The notes: generated from the letters alone by a model not told the origin. A DNA stretch of 64,000 nucleotides from Rhizobium giardinii bv. giardinii H152 (GCF_000379605.1 NZ_KB902702.1:146921-210920); one strand, 5' to 3'; counted from the first letter of the stretch, positions 27,407 through 38,988 are shown. Program-made: numbers and translations.

Positions 27407-28687
27407 TTAAGGCCGCACCTGTCCGGTGCCGCGCACCCTGTACTTGAACGAGGTGAGCTGCTCGACGCCGACCGGGCCGCGCGCATGCATCTTGCCGGTG
27501 GCGATGCCAATCTCGCCGCCCATGCCGAACTCGCCGCCATCGGCAAACTGTGTCGAGGCATTGTGCAGGAGGATGGCCGAATCGACTTCCGAGAAGAAGC
27601 GCTCGACGACCGCCGGATCCTCGGCGATCACCGCCTCCGTATGGGACGAAGACCAGTTGGCGATATGATCGACGGCGCCATCGATGCCATCCACCAGCTT
27701 CACCGAGATGATTGAATCGAGATATTCGGTCGCCCAGTCCTCTTCCGTCGCCGCAATCAGGTCCGGAACGATGGCGCGGATGTCTTCGCTGGCGCGGACT
27801 TCGCAGCCGGCATCGCACAGCGCGGCAATGAGGGGCGTGACGAACGTGTCTTTCGCCTTGCGGTCGATCAGCAGCGTTTCGGCCGAGCCGCAGACGCCGG
27901 TGCGGCGCATCTTGGCGTTGACGACGATCTTGATTGCCATTTCCAGGTCGGCCGAAGCATCGACATAGACATGGCACAGGCCCTCGAGATGGGCAAAGAC
28001 AGGCACGCGCGCCTCGTTCTGGACGCGGGCCACGAGGCTCTTGCCGCCGCGCGGAACGATGACGTCGATCGTGCCGCCAAGACCGGTCAACATGGCGCCG
28101 ACGGCGGAGCGATCGGCCACCGGCACCATCTGGATCGCATGCTCTGGAAGGCCGGCATCCTTCAAACCCTGCACGAGGCAGGCATGAATAGCCTGCGATG
28201 AATGCAGGCTGTCAGACCCGCCGCGCAGGATGACGGCATTGCCGGCCTTGAGGCAGAGCGCGCCGGCATCCGCCGTCACATTGGGGCGGCTTTCATAAAT
28301 GACGCCGATCACGCCGAGCGGCGTGCGGACGCGCTCGATATGCAGTCCGTTCGGGCGGTCCCATTCGGCGATAACGTCGCCGACCGGGTCCGGGAGCTCG
28401 GCAATCGCGCGGATCGCGTTGGCCATGTCGAGAACGCGGCCTTCCGACAGCGTCAGGCGGTCGAGGAACGAAGCGGCGACGCCGGTTTCGCGGGCATGCT
28501 CCAGGTCGAGCGCGTTGGCGGCAAGGATGTCGTCCTTGCGGGCGACGATGTTGCTCGCCATGCTGACAAGGGCGGCGTGCTTGCGTTCGGCGGAAGCGGT
28601 GGCGAGCGGCCGGCTGGCGGCAAGGGCCTGCTTGCCGATCACCGCCATCAGCTCCTGAATTTCCTTTTTCCGCACGTCGTCAAGCAT
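27407..28687 (-). CDS. proA: Gamma-glutamyl phosphate reductase
   Basis: 426 residues, second step of proline synthesis: glutamyl-5-phosphate to the semialdehyde. Motifs: [33 protein letters not shown] (two blocks), VPRGGKSLV, the nucleophile cysteine in [16 protein letters not shown], and the C-terminal [16 protein letters not shown] at 28687 lies inside the end of proB with a strong AGGAG seven to eight bases upstream. Clearly coupled to proB. Confidence 0.95.
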   Translation of the reverse strand: MLDDVRKKEIQELMAVIGKQALAASRPLATASAERKHAALVSMASNIVARKDDILAANALDLEHARETGVAASFLDRLTLSEGRVLDMANAIRAIAELPDPVGDVIAEWDRPNGLHIERVRTPLGVIGVIYESRPNVTADAGALCLKAGNAVILRGGSDSLHSSQAIHACLVQGLKDAGLPEHAIQMVPVADRSAVGAMLTGLGGTIDVIVPRGGKSLVARVQNEARVPVFAHLEGLCHVYVDASADLEMAIKIVVNAKMRRTGVCGSAETLLIDRKAKDTFVTPLIAALCDAGCEVRASEDIRAIVPDLIAATEEDWATEYLDSIISVKLVDGIDGAVDHIANWSSSHTEAVIAEDPAVVERFFSEVDSAILLHNASTQFADGGEFGMGGEIGIATGKMHARGPVGVEQLTSFKYRVRGTGQVRP

Positions 28688-29849
28688 GCGCGTCGCTCCT
28701 TGCCGCATCCATGTCCCGTTTTGCCGGTGCCGTCATCACCATGTCGTCGCGATGCACCATCGCCGCGCGGCCTGCGTATCCCAGAATAACGGCAATTTCA
28801 GCCGATTTCTTGCCGGCGATCTGCCGCGCTTCGTCGGCGTCGTAGCCGGCCAGCCCGCGGGCGATCTCACGGCCTTCGGCACCGATGATGGCGATCGTAT
28901 CGCCACGGCTGAAGGAACCGGTGACCTGGCGGACGCCGGCCGGAAGCAGGCTCTTGCCGGAGCGCAGGGCGGTCTCGGCGCCTGCGTCGATGATCAGGCT
29001 GCCGGCCGGCAACAATTGACCGGCAATCCAGGTTTTCCGCGCCGTGACCGGTGATCGCGACGGCGCGAACCAGGAGGAGCGGGCACCAGTGCCGATGGCC
29101 GAAAGCGGATGATCGGCCTTGCCGGAGGCAATGATCATGGCGCAACCGGCGCCCGTGGCAATCTTGCCGGCATCGATCTTGGTGCGCATGCCGCCGCGCG
29201 ACAGCTCGGATGCCGCACCGCCCGCCATCGCCTCGATCTCCGGGGTGATTTCCGCGATGGTTTCGAGGAAGCGGGCGTTCGGATCGAGGTGCGGCGGCGC
29301 CGTATAGAGGCCGTCGATGTCGGAAAGAAGGACGAGCAGGTCAGCACCGGTCATCGTCGCGACGCGGGCTGCAAGCCGGTCGTTGTCGCCATAGCGGATT
29401 TCGGTGGTGGCGACCGTGTCGTTCTCGTTGATGATCGGCACGGCGCCCATCTTGAGAAGCTGGTTGATCGTCGCACGGGCATTGAGATAGCGGCGGCGCT
29501 CCTCGGTGTCGCCGAGCGTCAAAAGGATCTGGCCGGCGACGATCTCGCCGGTCGACAGGCTTTCCGACCAGGCGCGCGCGAGCGCGATCTGGCCGACGGC
29601 CGCGGCCGCCTGGCTTTCCTCGAGCTTCAGCACGCCGGGGGCGAGATCGAGCACCGAGCGGCCGAGCGCGATGGCACCCGAGGAGACGACGAGAACGTCG
29701 ACGCCCTTGGCCCTCAGCACGGCGATGTCGGCGCACATGGCGTTCAGCCATTGTTTCTTCAGGCCGCTCTTGCGATCGACGAGCAGAGCCGAGCCGATCT
29801 TGATCACAATCCGGCGGTGTTTTTCCAGCGGTTTGCGGGTGGTGGCCAT
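28680..29849 (-). CDS. proB: Glutamate 5-kinase
   Basis: 389 residues. The amino-acid kinase domain ([47 protein letters not shown] in two blocks, [11 protein letters not shown]) is followed by a C-terminal PUA domain (from about residue 285: [20 protein letters not shown]). It phosphorylates glutamate in proline synthesis and is normally feedback-inhibited by proline. Sits one base after obgE and overlaps proA by eight bases. Confidence 0.95.
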   Translation of the reverse strand: MATTRKPLEKHRRIVIKIGSALLVDRKSGLKKQWLNAMCADIAVLRAKGVDVLVVSSGAIALGRSVLDLAPGVLKLEESQAAAAVGQIALARAWSESLSTGEIVAGQILLTLGDTEERRRYLNARATINQLLKMGAVPIINENDTVATTEIRYGDNDRLAARVATMTGADLLVLLSDIDGLYTAPPHLDPNARFLETIAEITPEIEAMAGGAASELSRGGMRTKIDAGKIATGAGCAMIIASGKADHPLSAIGTGARSSWFAPSRSPVTARKTWIAGQLLPAGSLIIDAGAETALRSGKSLLPAGVRQVTGSFSRGDTIAIIGAEGREIARGLAGYDADEARQIAGKKSAEIAVILGYAGRAAMVHRDDMVMTAPAKRDMDAARSDAHA

Positions 29850-29850
29850 A

Positions 29851-31805
<1,955 letters not shown>

Positions 31806-31810
31806 CGGCA

Positions 31811-31840
31811 AAAAGCCCGCGGCATCGCTGCCGCGGGCTT
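31811..31840 (-). terminator. Intrinsic terminator between convergent genes
   Basis: A perfect 12-bp stem (AAGCCCGCGGCA arm, 31813-31824 with 31829-31840) with a four-base loop. On the minus strand it is followed by TTTTTG, so it best terminates the GNAT transcript; on the plus strand no U run follows, though the hairpin may still cap the EEP-family message. Confidence 0.8.
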
Positions 31841-31849
31841 CATCTCGTG

Positions 31850-32431
31850 TCACGGCTTGCGCAGGTCGCCTGCCGTGATGCGGGTTTCGATATGGCTCAC
31901 CAGGCTGTTGCGGGCGAGCGCGTAGATCTGGCTGCAGCCGGTGATCTCGAAACCGAGCTTCTTCTGCAGCTTCAGCGAGGCCGCATTGTCGGCAAACACG
32001 CCGGAATGAAGCACGGTGTCGGGCATGCGCTGGAAGAACCGCCCGACCGCCGCATGAACTGCTTCGCTCGCATAGCCGCGGCTCCAGTAGTAGCGGTTCA
32101 GCCAGTAGCCCAGATGCCATTGGCCATGCATAAGCTCGATGCCGACGCAGCCGATATGGACATCGTCGCCGGTGGTGATCGCCAGCGTCCAATCGCCGTT
32201 GAGGCCTGCCGTCTGGCGCACCAGCCAGTCGAGTGCATCCTGCCGATGATACGGCACCGGCACGCGCGCCAGCATACGCGAGATCTGGTAGTCGCCAAGC
32301 GATTGCGCCACCGCGTCCGCGTCGGAGAGCCGGTGCGAACGCAGGGTCAGCCGCGCGGTCTCGATGACCGGGCAGGGGCCGGGATCGGGACGGGCCGCAA
32401 TCTTCGGCCGTTCGCGAAGATGAGCGGTCAT
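31850..32431 (-). CDS. GNAT-family N-acetyltransferase (RimJ/RimL-like)
   Basis: 193 residues. Acetyl-CoA-binding features of the Acetyltransf_3 group are visible: IETARLTLRSHRLSDADAVA at the N-terminus, GCVGIELMHGQWHLGYWLNR, the pyrophosphate loop region YYWSRGYASEAVHAAV and DNAASLKLQKKLGFE. May acetylate ribosomal protein N-termini or small molecules. ATG overlaps the stop of the preceding, related acetyltransferase gene (ATGA), so the pair is a translationally coupled tandem that probably arose by duplication. Confidence 0.87.
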   Translation of the reverse strand: MTAHLRERPKIAARPDPGPCPVIETARLTLRSHRLSDADAVAQSLGDYQISRMLARVPVPYHRQDALDWLVRQTAGLNGDWTLAITTGDDVHIGCVGIELMHGQWHLGYWLNRYYWSRGYASEAVHAAVGRFFQRMPDTVLHSGVFADNAASLKLQKKLGFEITGCSQIYALARNSLVSHIETRITAGDLRKP

Positions 32432-33084
32432 CGCAGACCTCCCCAGCTTCTGAGCGACATCCAGGTCTTGCGGTCGAGCCGGTACCATTCGACAGACATC
32501 ATGCCGCCGAGCGCCAGGCTGCCGACCATGCCTGATCCCTGGAACTGGAAACCGCATTTCTGGATGACCCGCCGCGAGGCGACGTTCATGACCCGGCAGC
32601 GCGCATCGATCTGGTCTATGTCGCGGGTGCGGAAGGCCATGTCGGTCAGTGCCTGCGCTGCTTCGGTGGCATAACCCTTGTTCCAGTAGGGCTCGCCCAG
32701 CCAGTAGCCGAGCTCTGCCGTCTTGCCGTCGGGATGCGGCTCGATACCGCAGCAGCCCAGGAATGCGCCATTGTCCGCTTTGGTAATCGCATAGACGCAC
32801 TTGCCAATCGCGCCCGTCTTCGTACGGCGTACGAAATCCGCGGCATCGGCCACCGTGTACGGGTGCGGCATGCGCGAAACCATGGTGGCGATATTGGCGT
32901 TGTTGGCAAGATGGGCAAGGGCGTCGATATCGTCTTCATGCGGCGCGCGCAAAACGAGCCGGGGCGATAACAATATCGGGCAATCGGTCCTTGACCGCTG
33001 AGGCCTCGGCCTCTCCTGAGAAGATTCCAGGGAATCTTCCCGGGGAGACCGCGATTGGCTCTCCCTCAACAATTCGCTCTGCAT
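32428..33084 (-). CDS. GNAT-family N-acetyltransferase (RimJ/RimL-like)
   Basis: 218 residues, paralogue of the gene it overlaps. Conserved blocks are LSPRLVLRAPHEDDIDALAHL, GCCGIEPHPDGKTAELGYWLG, PYWNKGYATEAAQALTDMAF and NVASRRVIQKCGFQFQG. About 35 charged, Arg/Ser-rich residues precede the domain and look disordered. The ATG has a GGAGG site. A terminator lies between this gene and rpmA, so it likely has its own promoter near 33090-33105 or depends on read-through. Confidence 0.86.
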   Translation of the reverse strand: MQSELLRESQSRSPREDSLESSQERPRPQRSRTDCPILLSPRLVLRAPHEDDIDALAHLANNANIATMVSRMPHPYTVADAADFVRRTKTGAIGKCVYAITKADNGAFLGCCGIEPHPDGKTAELGYWLGEPYWNKGYATEAAQALTDMAFRTRDIDQIDARCRVMNVASRRVIQKCGFQFQGSGMVGSLALGGMMSVEWYRLDRKTWMSLRSWGGLR

Positions 33085-33104
33085 GGTCAGTCCTCCAAGA
33101 CGTG

Positions 33105-33141
33105 AAAAAGGGGAGTTGGGTCTTGCCCCATCTCCCCTTTT
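33105..33141 (-). terminator. Intrinsic terminator of the rplU-rpmA operon
   Basis: A long imperfect stem (AAAAGGGGAG and CTCCCCTTTT outer arms, GGG/CCC inner) with a short loop and, on the minus strand, a closing TTTTT. Located about 70 bp after the rpmA stop. Confidence 0.82.
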
Positions 33142-33210
33142 GATCTTGGCCTGAACCAGGTGCGGTCAGCCGGGTCGATGAGACGCCGGCTGTTTTAGAG
33201 CGCTACCGGC

Positions 33211-33480
33211 TTATTCCGCTGCTTCGGCTTTCGGCATTACAGACACGTACACGCGGCCATTGGCCTTCGTACGGAAGTCCACGTTGCCCGCCGTAAGCGC
33301 AAAAATCGTGTGATCCTTGCCGAGGCCGACATTGGCGCCCGGATGCCACTGCGTACCGCGCTGACGCACGATAATGTTGCCCGCTACGACGACTTCGCCG
33401 CCGAACTTCTTCACGCCAAGGCGCTTGGATTCGGAATCACGACCGTTGCGCGACGAACCGCCAGCTTTTTTGTGTGCCAT
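33211..33480 (-). CDS. rpmA: 50S ribosomal protein L27
   Basis: 89 residues. [20 protein letters not shown] is the canonical N-terminus reaching the peptidyl-transferase centre; [21 protein letters not shown] and the C-terminal GRVYVSVMP complete the protein. There is no N-terminal cleavable extension of the Firmicutes type. Ends with a short AEAAE tail. Thirty-three bp after rplU. Confidence 0.97.
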   Translation of the reverse strand: MAHKKAGGSSRNGRDSESKRLGVKKFGGEVVVAGNIIVRQRGTQWHPGANVGLGKDHTIFALTAGNVDFRTKANGRVYVSVMPKAEAAE

Positions 33481-33513
33481 TGGTGTTCTCCTTTAAACCT
33501 TAGATCCGTTGTC

Positions 33514-33882
33514 TCAGTTTGCAGCTTCGGCGGCGACTTCAGACTTCTTGGAAGCCTTCTTCGCCTTGCCGGCAGCAGCGATGTCCAGGATGCGGACAGT
33601 CGTCTGATGCTGGCGATGACCGCGGGTGCGCTTCGAGTTCTGGCGGCGGCGCTTCTTGAAGGCGATGACCTTCTTGGCGCGACCCTGTTCCACGACCTCG
33701 GCGCTGACAACGGCACCTTCGACAAACGGAGCGCCGATGGTTGCGTCTGCGCCGACGCCGACCATCAGGATCTCGGTGAATTCAATCTTGTCGCCTGCTA
33801 CGCCGTCGAGCTTTTCGATCGTGACGACATCGTTGGCGGCCACGCGGTACTGCTTACCGCCGGTCTTGATGACTGCGAACAT
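33514..33882 (-). CDS. rplU: 50S ribosomal protein L21
   Basis: 122 residues. [20 protein letters not shown] and [21 protein letters not shown] are diagnostic. The last 20 residues form a Lys/Ala-rich tail ([17 protein letters not shown]) longer than in enterobacteria and common in rhizobia. First gene of rplU-rpmA, with about a 150-bp leader behind a good promoter at 34039-34067. Confidence 0.97.
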   Translation of the reverse strand: MFAVIKTGGKQYRVAANDVVTIEKLDGVAGDKIEFTEILMVGVGADATIGAPFVEGAVVSAEVVEQGRAKKVIAFKKRRRQNSKRTRGHRQHQTTVRILDIAAAGKAKKASKKSEVAAEAAN

Positions 33883-34038
33883 TTTTTATCCTTTCATGTT
33901 CGTTCCGGCTCTCCACCTTAAGAAAGTGGGGCCGTCTTTTTGCCAGTCGGACATGACAAGGCCACAGGACCTTGCCGGTGAACGGGCGTAATGGACACCC
34001 GGCGCGGTGAGGACATGCCACACCACTTCAGTTGCGCG

Positions 34039-34067
34039 GATTAATGGAAGCCGGGAAAACTGTCAAG
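34039..34067 (-). promoter_or_regulatory. Likely promoter of rplU-rpmA
   Basis: On the minus strand CTTGAC (34062-34067) is followed after 17 bases by TTAATC, matching the rhizobial sigma-70 consensus CTTGAC-N17-CTATAT at the -35 and partly at the -10. It gives a leader of about 145 bases before rplU. I see no convincing known leader motif in it. Confidence 0.45.
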
Positions 34068-34174
34068 GCAAGCGTGACGAATTCGTCAAATATTCCTTGC
34101 CCCTACCCCCTTGTCATTGCACCAAACTGCCGCTATGAACCGCCTCGCGCTGACAAGCGCCGACCAAAACATCC

Positions 34175-34264
34175 GGAGAGGTGGCAGAGTGGTCGAATGC
34201 ACCGCACTCGAAATGCGGCATACCTGCAAGGGTATCGTGGGTTCAAATCCCACCCTCTCCGCCA
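34175..34264 (+). tRNA. tRNA-Ser (anticodon CGA, reads UCG)
   Basis: Acceptor arms GGAGAGG / CCTCTCC pair fully, followed by G and an encoded CCA. The anticodon stem CCGCA/TGCGG encloses loop CTCGAAA with anticodon CGA. A long variable arm (CATACCTGCAAGGGTATC) and the T-loop GGTTCAAATCC are those of a class II serine tRNA. It lies alone between rplU-rpmA and argG. Confidence 0.95.
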
Positions 34265-34442
34265 TTCACCGTTTGTCCGACCCGGAGACATAAGTACCGG
34301 ATTGTTCCTAGACATTCGCTTTCAGCGGCCGGTCGTGACTTGAGGGGATTGCCCGTCGTTGCCTGTCGAAACGCGTGCGCCAGGGCGGAAGCGGCCGGTG
34401 GCAACAACAAAAACCCGCTTGGTGAACCGACCCAGAAAGCTG

Positions 34443-34467
34443 TGTCCAACTTTTAGGGGCGAGTTCA
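34443..34467. mobile_element. Possible solitary insertion-sequence end
   Basis: TGTCCAACTTTTAGGGG followed by CGAGTTCA resembles the terminal repeats of many IS3-group elements (TGTCCAACTTTTGGGG ... AGTTCA). No transposase or second end is present in the 243-bp gap after tRNA-Ser, so at most this is a relic. The rest of the gap has nothing I can name. Confidence 0.3.
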
Positions 34468-34507
34468 GCCGGAAGCGGGCCTTCAATTCGAAAGGCGTTT
34501 TCCGCCC

Positions 34508-35725
34508 TTACTTGTCGCGGTTGCGGGCAGCCAGCGTGCGCAGGCGAAGCGCGTTGAGCTTGATGAAGCCGGCGGCGTCCTTCTGGTCGTAGGCGCCCTG
34601 ATCGTCTTCGAAGGTGACGAGCTTGTCGGAATAGAGCGACTTGTCGCTCTCGCGGCCGGTGACCATGACGTTGCCCTTGTAGAGCTTGAGTGTGACCTCG
34701 CCCTCGACATGTTCCTGGCTCTTGTCGATCAGTGCCTGCAGCATCTCGCGCTCCGGCGAGAACCAGAAGCCGTAATAGATCAGCTCGGCATAGCGCGGCA
34801 TCAGCTCGTCCTTGAGATGGGCTGCACCCCGATCCAGGGTGATCGATTCGATGGCGCGATGGGCGGTGAGCAGGATGGTGCCGCCGGGGGTCTCGTAGAC
34901 GCCGCGCGACTTCATGCCGACGAAGCGGTTTTCGACCAGGTCGAGACGCCCGATACCATTGTCGCGGCCATACTCGTTGAGCTTGGCCAGCAAGGACGCC
35001 GGCGAGAGGCGGACGCCGTTGATCGAGACGGCATCACCCTTTTCGAAACCGATCTTGATGACAGTCGCCTTGTCCGGAGCGGCTTCCGGCGAGATCGTGC
35101 GCATATGCACGTATTCGGGGGCTTCCTGGGCCGGGTCTTCGAGCACCTTGCCCTCGGAGGAGGAGTGCAGGAGGTTGGCGTCGACGGAGAAGGGCGCTTC
35201 CCCCTTCTTGTCCTTGGCAACCGGAATCTGGTGCTTTTCGGCGAATTCGAGCAGGTCGGTGCGACTCTTGAACGACCAGTCGCGCCAGGGCGCGATGATC
35301 TTGATGTCGGGATTGAGCGCGTAAGCCGACAGTTCGAAACGGACCTGGTCGTTGCCCTTGCCGGTGGCACCATGAGCGATCGCGTCGGCACCGGTTTCGC
35401 GGGCGATCTCGATCAGGTGCTTGGAGATCAGCGGCCGGGCAATCGAGGTGCCGAGCAGGTAGACGCCTTCATAGACGGCATTGGCGCGGAACATCGGGAA
35501 GACGAAATCCTTCACGAACTCCTCGCGGACGTCCTTGATGTAGATTTCCTTAATGCCGAGCATCTCTGCCTTCTTGCGGGCCGGCTCCAGCTCTTCGCCC
35601 TGGCCGAGATCGGCGGTGAAGGTGACGACTTCGGCGCCCAGTTCGGTCTGCAGCCATTTCAGGATGATCGATGTGTCGAGACCGCCGGAATAGGCGAGAA
35701 CGACCTTTTTCACTTGCTTTGCCAT
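34508..35725 (-). CDS. argG: Argininosuccinate synthase
   Basis: 405 residues. Joins citrulline and aspartate with ATP in arginine synthesis. ATP-binding [15 protein letters not shown] at the N-terminus, [11 protein letters not shown], the citrulline/aspartate site [12 protein letters not shown] and [14 protein letters not shown] are all present, as is the C-terminal [16 protein letters not shown] at 35725 starts the conserved [15 protein letters not shown]. Single-gene unit. Confidence 0.96.
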   Translation of the reverse strand: MAKQVKKVVLAYSGGLDTSIILKWLQTELGAEVVTFTADLGQGEELEPARKKAEMLGIKEIYIKDVREEFVKDFVFPMFRANAVYEGVYLLGTSIARPLISKHLIEIARETGADAIAHGATGKGNDQVRFELSAYALNPDIKIIAPWRDWSFKSRTDLLEFAEKHQIPVAKDKKGEAPFSVDANLLHSSSEGKVLEDPAQEAPEYVHMRTISPEAAPDKATVIKIGFEKGDAVSINGVRLSPASLLAKLNEYGRDNGIGRLDLVENRFVGMKSRGVYETPGGTILLTAHRAIESITLDRGAAHLKDELMPRYAELIYYGFWFSPEREMLQALIDKSQEHVEGEVTLKLYKGNVMVTGRESDKSLYSDKLVTFEDDQGAYDQKDAAGFIKLNALRLRTLAARNRDK

Positions 35726-35902
35726 GTTAATCTGCCCGTCTTGTCGGAAAGGCACGGGATCGTGCCACAAAAATTCTGCGGCACTTTTAGCGAGATTGCC
35801 GGGGTGTGCAAGCCTTTCGGCCAAGGGAATTGCTGAGAGCGCGCCTTTGCCTGCCCAGGGGGTGAACAGGGTCCGAGTGTCGGCCGACGCCAAAACAGCA
35901 AA

Positions 35903-35926
35903 CCCGCCGCCAGGGATGGTGGCGGG
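35903..35926 (-). terminator. Terminator of the Gly/Tyr-rich protein gene
   Basis: CCCGCCGCCA and TGGTGGCGGG form a 10-bp stem (one G-T pair) with a four-base loop. On the minus strand the T-rich GTTTGCTGTTTT follows. It sits 35 bp after the stop codon. Confidence 0.65.
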
Positions 35927-35960
35927 CGCTGATCAGGTCACTCTATCTCATCACACCTTC

Positions 35961-36407
35961 CTACCAGTCGCGATAATAGCCTCTGCGGCCATAATAAGCT
36001 CTGGGACCATAATAGTAGCCTCGCGGACCATAGTAGGCTCTACGGCCATAATAGCCTCCGTAGCCATAAAAAGCCCGCGGGCCATAGTAGGCTCTGGGAC
36101 CGTAATAAGCGCCCGGGCCGTAGTAAGTCCCGGGGCCATAGTAACCCGACCCGTAATACGGGCTGGCGAGCAGGCCGCCAAGGATCATGCCGGTCGCGAA
36201 ACCGCCGATGATCGCGCCGCCATAATGGTGCCCGTGGCCGTGGTGCCCGTGGTGGCGGTGCCCGCCGTAATAACGCCGATAACGGACGTCGATGACATCC
36301 GGATTTTTAACGGCGTTGGCTGTGTTGACGCGTGGAAAAGCCTGTGCCGGCGCTACGCTCATGAAAGCTGTGATCAGCGAAATAATCACGATCGCGAGTT
36401 TTCTCAT
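35961..36407 (-). CDS. Secreted Gly/Tyr/Arg-rich repeat protein
   Basis: 148 residues. A signal peptide (LAIVIISLITAFMSVAPAQA) leads into a His-rich patch (RRYYGGHRHHGHHGHGHHYGG), a glycine-zipper-like hydrophobic stretch (GAIIGGFATGMILGGLLAS) and a C-terminal half built from YYGPRA/YYGRRG-type repeats. The His patch might bind metal; the zipper resembles those of outer-membrane lipoproteins. No family assignment is safe, though similar His/Gly/Tyr-rich envelope proteins are common in rhizobia. ATG at 36407 is preceded by AGGAG. Carries its own terminator. Confidence 0.75.
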   Translation of the reverse strand: MRKLAIVIISLITAFMSVAPAQAFPRVNTANAVKNPDVIDVRYRRYYGGHRHHGHHGHGHHYGGAIIGGFATGMILGGLLASPYYGSGYYGPGTYYGPGAYYGPRAYYGPRAFYGYGGYYGRRAYYGPRGYYYGPRAYYGRRGYYRDW

Positions 36408-36590
36408 CCGCTTCTCTCCTGTTTCAGCCCTTCTCCTTTTCCTGTCTCCATCTATAAGGATACCTGAAAATACAAAGAGTTTCACTATGCGAAACAGAGC
36501 GCGTTTTCCCGCGAAAGAACTGGTAGCATCGTTGTGTTTTCGCTACATGCTCCAGGGATCGCGCCCGTTGTCATTCGAGGATCTTACGCC

Positions 36591-37232
36591 ATGGATTTTC
36601 TGCCCAGCCTGCCGACGCTTCTTGCCTTCACCGCGGCGACTTTGCTTCTGGCGGCGACGCCGGGTCCCGACATGACGCTGTCGATCAGCCGGGCGCTGTC
36701 GCAGGGCAAGGCCGCCGCCTTCTTCGTGGTAATCGGCACGAGCCTTGGCTGCGTCGTGCATACGCTGCTCGTTGCCTTCGGCATCTCGGCGCTGATCACC
36801 GCCTCGCCGACGGCCTTCATGGTGCTGAAGACCGGCGGCGCTGCCTATCTGTTCTGGCTGGCAGTGCAGGCGATCCGTTACGGGTCGAGCCTGTCGGTGA
36901 AGAAGGTGGAGGATACCGGCGCGTCCGCCCTGGACAATATCTCGACCGGGCTATGGGTCAACCTGCTCAACCCGAAGGTCATCATCTTCTTCATGACCTT
37001 CCTGCCGCAATTCGTCACTGCCAACGATCCGGCCGTGACGCAGAAGCTCCTGTTCCTCGGCTTCTTCTTCATTGTGGCCGCGATGCCGGTCAATATGCTG
37101 GTCATCCTGACGGCCGACTGGCTGTCCGGCTGGCTGCAGCGCAAGAAGAGCGTCATGCGCGGCATCGACTATGCGTTTGCCGGCGTGTTCTCGATCTTCG
37201 CGGTAAAGATCCTGTTCACCCAGACGCGCTGA
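36591..37232 (+). CDS. LysE/RhtB-family amino acid exporter
   Basis: 213 residues with about six membrane helices. The N-terminal TLLLAATPGPDMTLSISRAL with the conserved TPGP motif is diagnostic, followed by KTGGAAYLFWLAVQAIR and GLWVNLLNPKVIIFFMTFLPQF. Exports amino acids or their derivatives such as homoserine, threonine or lysine; substrate unknown. Start at ATG 36591 lies at the head of the first helix. Convergent with the ABC transporter gene seven bp away. Confidence 0.88.
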   Translation: MDFLPSLPTLLAFTAATLLLAATPGPDMTLSISRALSQGKAAAFFVVIGTSLGCVVHTLLVAFGISALITASPTAFMVLKTGGAAYLFWLAVQAIRYGSSLSVKKVEDTGASALDNISTGLWVNLLNPKVIIFFMTFLPQFVTANDPAVTQKLLFLGFFFIVAAMPVNMLVILTADWLSGWLQRKKSVMRGIDYAFAGVFSIFAVKILFTQTR

Positions 37233-37238
37233 CCGGCG

Positions 37239-38033
37239 TCAGCCGATCAGCAGCGCGTCGTCATCCAGCGTCTGGCCGCGGATGCGGCGGAACATGGCGA
37301 TGAGATCCTCGACCTGCAGCGTCTTGCGGCTGTCGCCGGAGACGTCGAGCACGACTTCGCCGGCGTGCAGCATGATCGTGCGGTGACCGAAATCGAGCGC
37401 CTGGCGCATCGAGTGGGTGACCATCAGCGCCGTCAACTTGCGCTCGGAAACGATCTTCTGGGTAAGGTTCATGATGAACTCGGCCATGCCGGGATCGAGC
37501 GCTGCCGTGTGTTCGTCGAGCAGCAGCACTTCGGAGCCGGCGAGGGTCGCCATCACCAGCGAGACGGCCTGGCGCTGGCCGCCCGAGAGCAGGTCCATGC
37601 GGTCGCCCATGCGGTTTTCGAGGCCGAGGTTGAGTTCGGCGATGCGTTCGCGGAAATACGCGCGGCGTTTGGCCCCGAGCGCCGGCGTCAGCCCGCGGCT
37701 TTCGCCGCGTTTGGCGGCAAGCGCCAGGTTTTCCTCGATCGACAGCGCGCCGCAGCTTCCCGCCAGCGGGTCCTGGAAGACGCGGGCAACGAGCCCGGCG
37801 CGGGCGGCGGTTCCCTTGCGGGTCACGTCCGCGTTGCCGATCGTCACCTGTCCGCCGGTCGGCAGCACGTCGCCGGCCAGAACGCCGAGCACGGTCGATT
37901 TGCCGGCGCCGTTCGAGCCGATGACGGTGACGAAGGTGCCTTCCTCGATGGTGACGCTGATGCCGTTCAGCGCCCGCTTCTCGAGCGGGGTACCCTTGCC
38001 GAAGACGACCTGGATGTTGTCGAGCTTGATCAT
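37239..38033 (-). CDS. ABC transporter ATP-binding protein (TrpZ/BceA-like clade with PF04392 binding protein)
   Basis: 264 residues. Walker A GSNGAGKST, signature LSGGQRQAVSLVMA and Walker B VLLLDEHTAALD. The His in DEHTAALD, in place of the usual Pro, is typical of this importer type. ATP hydrolysis drives the permease encoded just upstream, whose stop it overlaps by four bases. With the ABC_sub_bind protein it forms a three-gene importer like TrpXYZ. The substrate is not determined by sequence; aromatic amino acids or related compounds are the best-known ligands of this group. Confidence 0.88.
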   Translation of the reverse strand: MIKLDNIQVVFGKGTPLEKRALNGISVTIEEGTFVTVIGSNGAGKSTVLGVLAGDVLPTGGQVTIGNADVTRKGTAARAGLVARVFQDPLAGSCGALSIEENLALAAKRGESRGLTPALGAKRRAYFRERIAELNLGLENRMGDRMDLLSGGQRQAVSLVMATLAGSEVLLLDEHTAALDPGMAEFIMNLTQKIVSERKLTALMVTHSMRQALDFGHRTIMLHAGEVVLDVSGDSRKTLQVEDLIAMFRRIRGQTLDDDALLIG

Positions 38034-38908
38034 GCGGCACCTCCGCGGCGCAGGCGGGGAAGGACGAGGGCGACGGTGACGAGTGCTGCGGTGACCAGGT
38101 TGAGGTCGGAGGCCTGCAGCCCCAGCATGTCGGTCGAAAGCGCGAGCTGGATGGCGATGCGATAGAGGATCGAGCCGAGCACGCAGCCGGCAAGCGCGAT
38201 CAGGATGCCGCGGCTGCCGAGCAGGGTCTCACCGATGATGACGGCCGCGAGCCCGACGACGATGGTGCCGACGCCGGATGTGACATCGGCAAAGCCGTTC
38301 GTCTGGGCAAACAGCGCGCCGCCGAGTGCGACCAGAGCGTTCGACATCGCCATGCCGAGATAGATCTGGCGGCTGGTGTCGACGCCCTGCGCCCGGGCCA
38401 TGCGCGCATTGGCGCCGGTTGCCCGCATGGCAAGCCCGGCGTCGCTTTCGAGGAAGCGCCACACGGCGAGCGCCGCGACCACGACGAGCAGGCCGACGAA
38501 CAGCGGCCGGACATAGAAATCGCGCAGGCCGAGGCCGTAGAAGGGCGAAAGCATCGTGTCGGCATTGATCAGCGCGACGTTCGGCTTGCCCATGACGCGC
38601 AGATTGACCGAGAACAGCGCAATCATCGTCAGGATCGAAGCCAGCAGATTGAGGATGCGGAAGCGCACATTGAGGATGGCCGTGACGATCCCGGCGGCGG
38701 CACCGGCGACCATGGCGACGCCGGCGGCAAGCCAGGGATTGACGCCGGCGATGATCAGCACGGCGGTAACGGCGGCGCCGAGTGGAAATGAGCCGTCCAC
38801 GGTCAGGTCCGGAAAGTCGAGTACGCGGAAGGCAAGGAACACGCCGATGGCGACGAAGGCGTAGACGAGCCCCAGTTCCACCGCTCCCCAGAAGGCAATT
38901 TGGCTCAC
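38030..38908 (-). CDS. ABC transporter permease (TrpY-like, BPD_transp_2)
   Basis: 292 residues, about eight membrane helices. AFWGAVELGLVYAFVAIGVF, then AFRVLDFPDLTVDGSFPLGA and the helix pair around GLAAVIIGETLLGSRGI match permeases that partner PF04392 binding proteins. GTG at 38908 has an AGAGGA site and begins right before the first helix; longer in-frame starts add a charged stretch that does not fit. Second gene of the operon, separated from the binding-protein gene by about 150 bp with a hairpin. Confidence 0.86.
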   Translation of the reverse strand: MSQIAFWGAVELGLVYAFVAIGVFLAFRVLDFPDLTVDGSFPLGAAVTAVLIIAGVNPWLAAGVAMVAGAAAGIVTAILNVRFRILNLLASILTMIALFSVNLRVMGKPNVALINADTMLSPFYGLGLRDFYVRPLFVGLLVVVAALAVWRFLESDAGLAMRATGANARMARAQGVDTSRQIYLGMAMSNALVALGGALFAQTNGFADVTSGVGTIVVGLAAVIIGETLLGSRGILIALAGCVLGSILYRIAIQLALSTDMLGLQASDLNLVTAALVTVALVLPRLRRGGAA

Positions 38909-38988
38909 CGCTGTCGGTCCTCTTCTCTTGACGTCTTCGCGCGCTTCCGCCCGCATCGGCAAATGGAAGGGCGCGTGCTTTTACAGAT

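Noticed and set aside
32428..32800. N-terminal extension of the downstream GNAT gene into its neighbour
   Set aside because: The ATGA overlap at 32428-32431 and the family start after it fit better; the extension is the second gene read out of frame.
33883..34038. Known ribosomal-protein leader in front of rplU
   Set aside because: The leader is long enough, but I could not match it to any leader consensus and saw no strong paired structure, so only the promoter is reported.
34181..34456. Plus-strand frame of 91 codons overlapping tRNA-Ser
   Set aside because: It begins inside the tRNA and encodes no recognisable protein; coding here is incompatible with the well-formed tRNA.
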